From Gremmenia infestans (taxonomy: Eukaryota > Ascomycota > Leotiomycetes > Helotiales > Hamatocanthoscyphaceae), in assembly GCA_032629725.1 (NCBI GenBank), contig JAFEVB010000010.1:310001-374000 (forward strand): a DNA stretch of 64,000 bases, read 5' to 3'. Within the stretch, counting starts at the first letter, position 1. The number at the start of each line of letters is the position of its first letter. This document shows, piece after piece, positions 11,910 to 21,754 of this stretch. The notes under the pieces are model-generated. The model was given only the letters and a program-made list of their open reading frames with translations. It had not been told where the DNA came from and did not search any database. A program made the translations under genes and the position numbers.

Positions 11910-13064
11910 ATGGTTGCCCTCGACATAGTCCACGCATCCAATAGCCGGCTCCGCGAGCTTGGCCCTGGCCTTGTAGCTCTATTCGGTCAGTATATCCTCA
12001 TTACCCCCAGTAGAAGGTACCCTAATACTTGCATAGTGGGTGGAACCAGCGGCATTGGCGAATTTACCCTGAAAGCATTTGTTCAGAACACTATTTCCCC
12101 CAAAGTCTACATCGTTGGCAGATCTGCCCCAGCTGCGGAACGAATCATCGAGGAATGCAAAGCTATCAATAAGGATGGGAACGTTGAATTCTTGCAGGCA
12201 AATGTGACGGAGTTGGCAGAGGTGGACAGGGTGTGCAAGGAGATTAAGAAGAAGGAGTCCAAGATCAATTTGATTGTTCAGACGCAAGGAAACTTGACCT
12301 TAGCTGGTAGACTGGGTAGGAGCCATTCTTACCCCCCTACAACTATCTTCACTGACGTATCAATAGAATCACCGGAAGGTATTGATCGCAAGTTCACCCT
12401 GAACTACTACTCGCGCATGCGCTTCATCGAGAACCTCCGACCCCTCCTTAGAACCGCAACGACAACAGCCCCTCACTTCTCCCGAGCCCTAAGCGTCCTC
12501 AGCGGAGGCCATGGCGAAGGGAAACTCGACTTTGATGACCTAGAGCTCAAGAACAACTAATCTGGTGTTCGCTGTGCCACCCACACAATAACCATGAACA
12601 GCATCATGATCGAGGAATTCGCAGGCCGGGATCCAGGCACCACATTCGCCCACTCCTACCCCTCGGGCGTCAACACAGGCATTACCAGAGAACTACCTGT
12701 TTGGGCACGCGCTGCCGTCACCCTTTTAAAACCGTTGTTGTTGCCGTTTATGGTCAGTGTTGAGGAGACGGGCGCGCGACAGCTTTTTATTGCTACGAGT
12801 GGTATATATGCGCCTCTGAAGCCTGCTGGGGCTTTGGCAAGTGGTGTTCCAGCACCAAAGGGTATGGAGATTATGAACGGGGTGGATGGGAAGGTGGGAA
12901 GTGGGGCATATATCGTAAATTGGAATGATGATATTGCAACTAGCAAGATATTAAAGGAATATCGTGAGAAGGGGATTGGGAAGACTGTGTGGGAACATAC
13001 CATGGGGATATTTGAGAGGGTTGAGAAGGTCAATAGGGTAAGGGCTGAGGCTGGGTCAAAGTAA
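11910..13064 (+). pseudogene. Short-chain dehydrogenase/reductase-like gene with an in-frame TAA
   Basis: Exon 1 begins MVALDIVHASNSRLRELGPGLVALF and splices after TTC-G into VGGTSGIGEFTLKAFVQ, the Rossmann nucleotide-binding glycine motif. A second intron follows LTLAGRL and joins ESPEGIDRKFTLNYYSRMRF. The frame then meets TAA at 12558-12560, directly after DFDDLELKNN. Without any shift it continues for 168 more codons (SGVRCATHTITMNSIMIEEFA, SVEETGARQLFIATSG, IFERVEKVNRVRAEAG) to the natural stop at 13064. The downstream part is the normal C-terminus of this fungal SDR family. Its catalytic Tyr motif is YYSRM (Arg in place of the SDR Lys), so classical oxidoreductase chemistry is uncertain even if intact. 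No intron can remove the stop. Likely a nonsense allele or pseudogene. Confidence 0.78.
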
Positions 13065-13382
13065 GCCCTGTGGTGCTTTTCCGCTTTGGCCTGGTTTCTT
13101 TTGATATGGCTGCACTCCTCTCCCACGGCTCAATTGTTTTCAAATATACCTCTTGTTTGTCAGGCGTTGTCTTTTGGAGATTACAACGGTGCTAGAACGG
13201 TTTACAATTGTTCCGATATTCAATATCAATTACTTTTTCCTTTGCTATTGAAACAATTCACAGTCCACGTGATATCTATCAAAAGATCCAGACGTTATGC
13301 ATCACATCTTTAGCTTGAACCCGAACATTGTTTTACATTGAATAAAGCATTCAAATGCTACGGCATTCATCCTCTCTTTACG
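13065..13382. other. Short intergenic spacer
   Basis: 318 bp between the SDR-like gene and the next plus-strand gene. I see nothing in it beyond presumed UTR and promoter. Confidence 0.4.
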
Positions 13383-14506
13383 ATGGCTCCATACGCATCT
13401 CAGCTTGAGTACATCCGCCAGCGGGCCCTCCCAGAGTCCGACCTAAAACTCGCGGAGAATCTCACAACCTTTTATGCAGCATATGCAGGAATTGTCACAC
13501 AGACTTGTATAAAATACCGGCTTGATTCAACAGAAGTACAGCAGTACGAGGCAGAGAAGCGGCTTTTCAAGATTATCTGTAAGTTACTTCAATCTACACA
13601 CATAATCTTCCTCCCACAGTCTTGGATCTTATTCTGACTATGTACGTATAGGGCCAAACGAGTTCTTCCCCGGTCAACCACCATACCGAAAATACATCCT
13701 CCAACTCCACAATATCCAGCGGAAGGCACTTGACGCTGGGATCCCGCCGGAGACATTCGACCAAGTGTGCAAGCAGCTTGCTCGTGCGCGGTATGAGGAT
13801 GATGAGGAGGACTTTGATTTGAAGCAGTATAGGACTGAGGAGCGGCTTTGGGGGCATTTCTGTAAGCTAAATAGCGTCATGGAAGGAAGATGTACAAGTA
13901 TGATAGATGTTGAAATGAAAACTGATGATTGAACTAGGGCCGAATGATGTGTTTCCTGGTGTTGACCCCACCGTCCCTCCACCTCCACCAGCACCTCCGA
14001 ACCCGACACGCAATGTCCCTGTGATCGTCGAGCCTCAAGTTACCGCTACTGCTACTGTTTCGTCCCAGGAAAAGTCACCACCTAGATCTCAACCCACCAC
14101 AATAAGCGCAAAAGTATCTTCAAGGCAGCCAATGGCGATCGCCACACCAACACAGCAGAACAGTTCCGTCCCCAGCTCCTCCGGCTCCATATATCCAGCC
14201 TTCCACGCGGCACCCAACACCTTCCTCCACTCCATCCTGCACAACGGCTGCCTTCCAGCCCCACTCTCCACCGTCCTCCGCTGCACGGCAAGCTCGGAAG
14301 TCAACTGGTTGAAGGGCGGTTTGGATGTTTGGATCCGGTGTGAAAATGAGGGGGTTGCTGTTATGGAGAGAGCACATGTGCTGGTGGGGGGTTGGGCCGA
14401 GATGAGTGTCGATGAGGGGTGGGCGCAGATGGTTAGGGTGTTGAGTGATGTTGGTGGGAACCGGAATGGGAACGGGGGGGAGAGAAGAATAAGGGTTGGA
14501 GAGTAA
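13383..14506 (+). CDS. Unknown protein with duplicated WPN-x2-FPG motif (3 exons)
   Basis: Predicted exons are 13383-13578, 13652-13861 and 13938-14506, giving 324 residues. Both introns interrupt a Trp codon after its first base (T|GG). After each, the protein reads WPNEFFPGQPP and WPNDVFPGVDP, so the two exon starts look duplicated. The N-terminal region (QLEYIRQRALPESDLKLAENL) is helical. The middle is rich in acidic residues (ARYEDDEEDFDLKQY). It is followed by a Pro/Ser/Thr-rich linker and a C-terminal globular-looking region (LRCTASSEVNWLKGGLDVWIRCENEG). I do not recognise the family. It is convergent with the SnoaL-like gene. Confidence 0.75.
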
Positions 14507-14677
14507 GGGGGAGTGTGGGATGATTTCTGATTGTAGGATACGGTTTGTGGGACGGTTGAGGGATTACTCGGTTTGCGTATTCAACAGTTTGAGTTGCTTT
14601 AATCCAGCGACTGAAGAGTATGTTTTCTTCTCCTTTCAGGTGTGTTAATATTATCCCAACCTTTCCCTTCACCCTTC

Positions 14678-15220
14678 CTAAACTTTCGGCTCAACTAGCT
14701 CCGGAGGATCGAGCTTCGTATTAAATACACTTGGCCCAAGATATCGTTCAGAGACCTTCCACCCCTCATCCGTCATCTTCAAGCGATCAATCATCTCACT
14801 ATAAAGCCATGTTGCTGGTAACCCATCATTATTTTTCATAGAATATCCCCCCTTCAATTCTCCCGCATCTGCAGGCCACGCATACCGAACCAGATGCTCA
14901 TGATACCGTACCGTGACTCCACCGACCCCATCACGATCGACAATGTGGTTCGTAGCATGTCGACTGACACCTGGAATGAGATAGCCGTATTTCTGCTCGA
15001 AGAAGAGTCTGATCTGGGCCCGTCCTTTGAGTACGCCATGGAAGTGGTATACCATGCTATCCGGCATGAATGCGTTGGCCATTCTGTCATGGTTGCATTC
15101 TTCGAAGAGGTAGTTGGCACGATTAACGAAATCAATGGCCGTGATACGCTCGTCGGCTGTCACATTGTTTGATGTTGTTGGATTGATGGGCGGGAATTGG
15201 CCGTTGACAAGGAGAGACAT
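14678..15220 (-). CDS. SnoaL-like / NTF2-fold polyketide cyclase-type protein
   Basis: An intronless 180-residue protein; I start it at the ATG at 15220 (MSLLVNGQFPP) rather than an upstream in-frame ATG at 15295. Features of the SnoaL-like NTF2 superfamily are ITAIDFVNRANYLFEECNHDRMANAFMPD, then FEQKYGYLIPGVSRHATNHIV, and the C-terminal DEGWKVSERYL strand. Members include small ketosteroid-isomerase-like enzymes, cyclases and ring-hydroxylating dioxygenase beta-like proteins. Both Asp and His residues are present in the pocket region, but the reaction cannot be assigned. No secondary-metabolite core gene is adjacent. Confidence 0.72.
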   Translation of the reverse strand: MSLLVNGQFPPINPTTSNNVTADERITAIDFVNRANYLFEECNHDRMANAFMPDSMVYHFHGVLKGRAQIRLFFEQKYGYLIPGVSRHATNHIVDRDGVGGVTVRYHEHLVRYAWPADAGELKGGYSMKNNDGLPATWLYSEMIDRLKMTDEGWKVSERYLGPSVFNTKLDPPELVEPKV

Positions 15221-15689
15221 CTTGAATGAGAGGCTTCGAAATAAAGTCTGTCTGCTATATGAAATACGACAGAAATGATCACAGCAAGCCTCCATAGAGG
15301 CATTAGGTTTCCTTTAAATCTTTTGAATGAGACTGTTTAGTAATCTGAAAGCAGGAGTCACGACGATTGATTATGGTGCATATTATATTATTCTCATCTG
15401 GGGGAGTGATTACTGACCAAATCCGTCGGTTACACGAGGCCTTCCGGTGGGAAGGCCGGAATACATTCCCTCGAAGCATTTTCAGGTGGCCTGAGGCTGA
15501 ATATAGGTAAATACAGTATTTTCTAAGTACATATCAATTGTTCTTTGCTTAAGATATCAATTCGTATACATAAGTCAAAAAAAAACTTCTTTATATGTTT
15601 TAAAATCACGCATTTATCAAATTGAACTTATCCAACTACCCTTTCCGGCCTTTCCTCTCCGTATTTGTCAAACATGTCAATCCGCGCCT
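15221..15689. other. Intergenic spacer
   Basis: Promoter of the SnoaL-like gene, then AT-rich sequence including an A-run near 15577. Nothing else supported. Confidence 0.35.
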
Positions 15690-16106
15690 TTAAAACCGTA
15701 GCAAGTCCTTAGGTTCCATAACCTTGAGAGTTCCGTCGGTGCTTTCACCAGTCGGAACTTGGATCTCCAGCATAAACCGTTCATCGCCCATACGCTACGT
15801 CCACACTCGCACAAACAGCTCAGTAGTCACTTTATTGTCCGGATCAGGATTCATATTTCCAGTATTCACAGCGATAAATACTTGTACTGTATTGTACTTC
15901 TCACCATGAAATATTCTAAGATCATGACCCTGTGGATATTTTGGTGAATATAGCGGATCAAAATTTGCGGCGTTGGCATGGAATTTGCCAATATTAAGGT
16001 CATGAATGTAATTAAGGAGCATCCAAAATGGTTTTTGTCCCTCGCTCGCCTTATTCTTGGCTCTGAATCTCCGCTCGAGTCTAGGTTTAGATGCAACGCC
16101 TTGCAT
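15690..16106 (-). pseudogene. Unknown protein fragment interrupted by an in-frame TAG
   Basis: On minus, a protein-like frame (FWMLLNYIHDLNIGKFHAN, DPLYSPKYPQGHDLRIFHG, NTVQVFIAVNTGNMNPDPDN, TTELFVRVWT) meets TAG at 15795-15797. It then continues in the same frame for 34 codons (RMGDERFMLEIQVPTGES, DGTLKVMEPKDLLRF) to a TAA at 15690-15692. Composition on both sides of the stop is coding-like, and TAG is what a C-to-T change of CAG (Gln) would give. The 5' end is unclear: an acceptor-like ctcag lies just upstream of the first ATG, so an upstream exon may exist. Surroundings are AT-rich. Function unknown. Confidence 0.5.
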
Positions 16107-16908
16107 ACTGAGTAGCGTGTTCGGATGTGCAAAAGAAGGACACCTGGGAACGAAAGACTAAAAGAGAAGTGATAATAAACTACAATGTATGTGGAGAGGA
16201 TGCAACTCTTTTAGTTTTGCTTACATTTACTGACTATTTTACACGGCGTTGGCTCTATGAGATTCATTATGAATCGAAAGTGCAAACCTTTTAGTTGGTA
16301 AAAGAGACAAATGATGTCCAGGAGTCAGAGCTAACGAAACTGTACACTTGAATGACTATTATGCCTTAGAAATAATGAAAGCAAGATGACAATAAGGAGA
16401 ATGGTGAAGATGAGAAAGCCCCCTTCCTAGCTTGTAATTCAAGTTTGGATGGCAAAGGATTACTAAAGACGGATAAATCACTTCCTTACAAAATGAAAAT
16501 TTCGGTCACAACTCCAAAATGATTTTATCTCGCGAGCAAAGTACTCTCCTTTCTGCTTTAGTACGAAGTATAGCATCCCACTTAAGTGCATATCGAGAGT
16601 ATCAAATCGTTTTGGGCCGTCAGCTACACTTACAAATTTACAATTGCTAGTTATATATTTTAAGTGTCAACAAGATAGAGCCTTGAAAAGGGTAATCAGT
16701 TTAATCTCATATCAATGCTGGCAATGTGCTGTATAGACATAAATTGTGTGAATAGCGGCTTCTTCCGGTTTGTGAATGCAAGATGGGTGATTGAAGAAAA
16801 CTACCTAGATCTCAGCACCCTTATCCAACCCCGACTTCAAGCCAGGTATCTCTTCATTATCAATCTTGCTGAGAGTCCTGCAAGCAGGAGTTCTCATAGT
16901 CTCCTACC
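16107..16908. other. AT-rich spacer
   Basis: 800 bp, AT-rich, with no convincing gene. It includes the promoter of the plus-strand gene at 16909. Confidence 0.4.
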
Positions 16909-18018
16909 ATGTCGAGCTTGAAGAATCTGGGCGAAGAAACCAGCCAATTCTACATCCTCCTGGACGCCATCGACAAGATAGACAAAAGGGTCTATATACA
17001 GCGTCCCGAATACCACCTCGTCCATTCCTTGAAAGAGGAAGTTCGCAAATGGACGTGGAACAATCGTGCTCAGGGAATCGATCTCCCATACTACCCATGG
17101 GTAGCTCCGAGCCATTCTAGACCACTGGATCACCGAGACATCATTCGCCTAGCAAAAGAATTGCGCAAGAATAGCTTCGAGTTTCATATTCCCACCAGGG
17201 CCGCTAGGAGGAAAGAAAGACTCCGACCACTACAAATCGCTCTTTTGGAAATCCTTTGGGGAAAGTGTTTCACCTACTTGCAACCTTCGAAACCTCGTGA
17301 AGTACCTCGTACTTCACAGAAAGCTACTGCACGCACACACTTTAAACCCCCAGTCCGATATTCCGCACGCTTTTCCAGCACAGCTTGCAACCCAACTCAC
17401 TCCCACGCCATCCTACCTTCGATCTTGGATCCGCCCTGCAACGCCTTTTCGTCACCTTCCGAGGCTAAGCTTGTCAACGAGCTTCGATCGATAGCTGAGG
17501 TTTGGTTGGACGAAAACGACAAATGGGCCGCGTGGGCAGCTTCAGCTCGTCCCGACACCCGCATCACAAACCCCAAGGCTCTTGCAGATCTCATCAATAT
17601 CACTTTGAAAACGACCACAATGAAGAGACCGGAGGAAGTTCTATTCCAGAACTTCTTGGTCGAGATTGAAAAATGGGAGTTGGCGAATAAGACGACGCAA
17701 ACAGACGTAATCCCTGAGCCTCCAGCCCTTGCTGTGAATAGACTCACTGCCACGCAGACATTTTTGGCATCTTCAACTCTGGCAGAAATAGACGCGACAA
17801 TTTCACCTCCTCAGAAGACGGCGTATTTTACCCATCACGAAGGCTTGGGAGATACAGCTCTTCAAGCACATCCGCCGAACGAGATGATTACCCCAATGAC
17901 ATTCTCAACACTTATATCACCTGAGGTGAGAATGGGGGCCCCGGAAGATAACGAAGATGATTCACGTAAGAAGAAGAGAGTATTAGGAGCAGGTTGGGGA
18001 TTTGACGGACGAAAGTGA
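16909..18018 (+). CDS. Unknown intronless 369-residue protein
   Basis: A single long frame starting MSSLKNLGEETSQFYILLDA. The N-terminal 120 residues are helical and charged (EEVRKWTWNNRAQGIDLPYYPWV, RDIIRLAKELRKNSFEFHIPTRAARRKERLRPLQIALLEILWGKC). A proline/serine-rich linker follows, then a second helical segment with many Trp (SIAEVWLDENDKWAAWAASARP, FLVEIEKWELANKTTQ). The C-terminus is acidic then basic (DNEDDSRKKKRVLG). No signal peptide, TM segment or catalytic motif is evident. Length, codon use and absence of in-frame stops support a real gene. Confidence 0.65.
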   Translation: MSSLKNLGEETSQFYILLDAIDKIDKRVYIQRPEYHLVHSLKEEVRKWTWNNRAQGIDLPYYPWVAPSHSRPLDHRDIIRLAKELRKNSFEFHIPTRAARRKERLRPLQIALLEILWGKCFTYLQPSKPREVPRTSQKATARTHFKPPVRYSARFSSTACNPTHSHAILPSILDPPCNAFSSPSEAKLVNELRSIAEVWLDENDKWAAWAASARPDTRITNPKALADLINITLKTTTMKRPEEVLFQNFLVEIEKWELANKTTQTDVIPEPPALAVNRLTATQTFLASSTLAEIDATISPPQKTAYFTHHEGLGDTALQAHPPNEMITPMTFSTLISPEVRMGAPEDNEDDSRKKKRVLGAGWGFDGRK

Positions 18019-19304
18019 TGCCTTACCTGATAGAAGAAAACTAAAAGGTGTTTTGGGTATGAAACTGTGTAAAAATACTGCCTTTGCTTCTGGCCTTCTC
18101 TGTGATGATCCGGTTTAGCTAAGGGTTCTGCAAGGGGAAGGCAATTGCGAAATACTTGTATTGGAATATGGAAGACCCCCAGCGTGTGAACTAAAAATAT
18201 ACCGATGCCACTTGAACTGGTTTCTGCCAACGGCGCAACACTATACCGCTTTTCCTTTCCTTTTATGCGAATACGCAGCCATCATTGGCTATGTATCGGA
18301 TGTCTTCTTTTATCTTTAATTGTGACTTCGCTTCCAACGACCCTCGCCGCACCCCCACCTTACCCCCCACCTGAAGTTGGTTGGTCACAGCCTATTCTCG
18401 TCCATTGACCAATCATATTATGCCAGTCGTCAGAGTTAATCCTTCATAGCAAGACTAATTTGACTCGCATGCGCAATAGAATCAAATCTACGGTAGATCC
18501 TTCTTACAATATGGCGTGGTATAGGCCAACGGGTAGCACTTGTCTGTTGCGAGAAATCACTTATGTTCGTCCGTGTTTATAATGTGATTGCCTTTCTTTC
18601 CGTAAAGTACTCCATACTTGCATTTCTGCTTTGCGATACCATACTACACTACTACCTCACCTACAAGGATTCTTTTACTGCCTAAGCGCACTTTTCGGAG
18701 AATAGTTCTTATGTTTAAAAAAAGGCGCTAAACCCCGGAATGCTCGGACAATTCTCAAATAATAAGACCCATTTTTAGATTTAAGCTTCTTGGCTAATCC
18801 TGCACACAAATACGCCGTACGGAGTACGAAGTATGATACTCGTAGTACGTACAGCTTTCAATACAGCGAAATGAGCTTTTCTAGGGTCGCACTGGCCACT
18901 TTTAGAAATAAGGCCGCCGATCTTCTCGGTAAATGCACTTATTCCCGACACCTTCATACCAACAATGCAGCCCCCCTGAATGTGAATAAGCACGGTTTGT
19001 TGGATTTGTTTCCTTTAATTAGAAGTGTGGTTGTTGGATATACTAAAGCAAGTATAAAGGCTTCAAGATAGCCAACTCTACATCTGTTCTATTATCCAGC
19101 AATCGTTTACCCAGTCACTCATTCCATCGTTTATTTACTTCTCACCAACACTCATTGGCTTCGTTTCTCCGCATTCCACTTCCTCTGATACACTTCCAAA
19201 TATCTGACAAATCCTCTCAACTACAATAAGTTCGTGCTGCCTATTAATTCACTGCTGTCCATCGAAATAGATCAAAGAACTAATATTAGCATAGATCTCC
19301 AACA
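18019..19304. other. Intergenic region with possible secreted-peptide exon
   Basis: 1.3 kb. At 18265-18408 on plus is a 47-codon frame, MRIRSHHWLCIGCLLLSLIV followed by TSLPTTLAAPPPYPPPEVGW. It looks like a signal peptide with an AA cleavage site and then a Pro-rich start, but it ends quickly, so it is only a candidate. The 3' part is the promoter and 5' UTR of the Cys-rich gene. Confidence 0.35.
19053..19059 (+). promoter_or_regulatory. TATA-like box of the secreted Cys-rich gene
   Basis: TATAAAG lies about 250 bp upstream of the ATG at 19305, followed by a pyrimidine-rich presumed 5' UTR. Position and sequence only. Confidence 0.35.
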
Positions 19305-19613
19305 ATGCTCTCCACAATCCTCGTCCCATTCGTAGCCCTACTTGCGGCCTTGCCTGCAACATTCGGCGCTCCAGCTCCAGCCTCTGTCTCCGAGCGAGGT
19401 TGTGTCACAGATGAGTGGGGAAATGCTGTGTTTTGTGGAAGCGCTGGTGGACTTCCCGCAATTGTATGTCTTACCCTCTTCTGTTACGAAATTTGTCTAA
19501 CATCTTTGAAGCTTCAATGCAGTAACAATGCTGTTTTCGAGAACTGTCTGAATGGGGACCAGTGCAAGCTTGGTACCTCTAACCAGGGAACACCGTACTT
19601 GTACTGCGGCTAA
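19305..19613 (+). CDS. Small secreted six-cysteine protein (one in-frame intron)
   Basis: A signal peptide is evident (MLSTILVPFVALLAALPATFG, cleavage near APA). A 48-bp segment beginning GTATGT after GGLPAI, with TCTAAC before its AAG end, has the form of an intron. Removing it keeps frame and gives an 86-residue precursor whose mature part has exactly six Cys (RGC, VFC, LQC, ENC, DQC, YLYC). Leaving it in would add three Cys and a hydrophobic stretch. Size, signal and even Cys count fit apoplastic effector-like or antimicrobial-type fungal proteins. There is no family match that I know. It borders a long AT-rich gene-poor tract, a common setting for such genes. Confidence 0.68.
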   Translation: MLSTILVPFVALLAALPATFGAPAPASVSERGCVTDEWGNAVFCGSAGGLPAIVCLTLFCYEICLTSLKLQCSNNAVFENCLNGDQCKLGTSNQGTPYLYCG

Positions 19614-21754
19614 ATGCGAATTTTGAGAGTATCGCGGCGGTGGAAGGAGCTGAAGATATGCTGGAGGTTTTCGTTCCGCGATTTATTTTTGTGAAATGAT
19701 CTAGTTCACAATTATGTATAAATAATTCAAGCGGTTCATCTAATCTTACACAAGTAGCCATACAGTTTTGGTGAGAGCCTGGATAGATACTAAACCTGTG
19801 ACGAGATTTATAGTCTGGAAATTCTGACCAGAATAGCCATATCGCCTCTATGATCTGCGGATCCCTAGTAAAACTTCTATTGTCCGATGAATAAAGTAGG
19901 ATCTAGCTTTACGAGCTTGTAATACTTCTACATTAGCTTCTATACAATGGAAAGATGATAATCGTAAGATACTGATAGTTCACACTAATGGCCGATTTTC
20001 ACTATTATGCGCTTCGGGGAGGGAGTTCTAGCCATAGATGACTAATCTCCAAAGAATTCCAGTCTCAACAAATGAGAAGCTCTGTCTCGGTTTTGACTAC
20101 ACCAGATGACTACCTTGGATCATTAACTCTGACGAGACTGTTTGCCGTAATTAGGATTACGATTTTTCGTAGCAAACTACCTAGAGACTGATAGAGTAGA
20201 ATTTCTAACGACCTTGGAAAGGAGGTCTAGAAGGTCAATGTAGTATATCCTGGCGTGATTCTACTATAGTAGTAGAGAGAGTTTCCAAAGACAGTAAATG
20301 TAGTTCATAGGCACGACATGCGCGGTTGGGAGTTGCTTGTAAGAGTCTGTCGAATCATCTAAGTGGGAACCTTTCATTGGAAGTAGAACGGCATTAGCCT
20401 GATTGTGGAAGCCTTTGAAAGGCGAAATTCTCTTCTTAATAATGACTAGCCGTTTCTACAGGAATTCTATAACTCTAGATTCTGGTTTCATTAGTAATTT
20501 GATCTCACACCCGAGCGTCTCACTAGGACCATCAATGTCACAGTATGGCGGAGCATCAATATAAGGATTTATTAACCAAGACAACCGCGAAGAGGAAAGC
20601 TCAAAGCATAAACAGGAAGATGGGAATAATCCGTAAGCTTAAGGGCACGGACCGAGTCTATACGAGTACCGTAAGCGAACCTCTAGTGCCTCAATCCATA
20701 CCGTGATAGTTAATCCAGATGTCAAGTTTTAGGAAACCTTTCAATTACAGGATGATAATACTTCTACGCAATAATAGCCTCAAGCACCGTGAATACGAAG
20801 TACCAACTACTTAACCGTCCTCCTAAACGCGAGGGATCTTCCTAAGATCACTTACCTATTTCAGGGGGGAGATCGATGGCACCCCACCTCTACGTCTATG
20901 GTCAACGCTTGGGAAAAGCTTGTTTTCTGTCTAGTTGCAACTACCGTGGAAAGCTAGCTAGGTAGACTAGGTAGATTTCTTTTACAACTAGGAATGCAGT
21001 CCGTAGGCAAGGTTTTGTTGTGGTGAATAGCTGGATGGATGGCTTGGATGAGGGAGGGGTTTATATGGCAAGCATGTATAGAGGGGGGGTGTCGTGATGA
21101 TGGGGAATGAAAGAGGAAAAAGGGACGTGACGCTGATTATGTTGAATCGCTCTTGCAAAGTTGAGGGGAGAGGAGGAGAATGCGTGGTTTGAGAGGCCGG
21201 TGCGCTGTATTAGGGAAGCTTTGTGAGGTATATTCGCATGAGGAAAGGTGGCACGCTGGCTAAATAAATGAAAGTCATGTCACGGCGAGTTTGTTTTAAA
21301 GGGAAAATCAAGATTCATTGACACTGGTACCTATCTAACTATCAATCCACCCATCCATCCAAAATCTATCCCATTCAATTCCACGCCGCCAAATCACCTA
21401 TCTCTCTTTATATCGATATGTCTCTCAATCTCATCGCTTTCTGAATGCCGGTAAAGCGGTAGAACTTATCATGCTTCCGAAGATGCACGTAGCCAAGTAA
21501 AGCCAGGATGGCGAATCGGAGTCATGGGTTTCGGGTTACGGTCTCTTCGAAAGACTGCGTTCTCGCGTTTCGGGAAACGCGGAGGGGCGAGCAGAAGATC
21601 GGGAGAGGGCGTTGGCTATTGGCGAACAATCTTCCTCTCGATGGCGGAATAACAAGAAATGAATGCATTATTCTCGTAAAAGGAAATCGTATATCAGTAA
21701 TTCGTAAAGAGGAGGAGTATATCGAATAACAAACAAAGCCTTTCGAGATCAGGC
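19614..21754. other. Gene-poor, AT-rich tract, probably decayed repeat DNA
   Basis: 2.1 kb with stops in all frames, many TA-containing steps and no intact ORF. One short frame near 20570-20700 (TTAKRKAQSINRKMG, RKLKGTDRVYTSTVSEPLVP) looks like a coding remnant. This would fit a RIP-degenerated element, but I cannot identify the parent. The last 250 bp are the 3' flank of the minus-strand gene. Confidence 0.4.
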
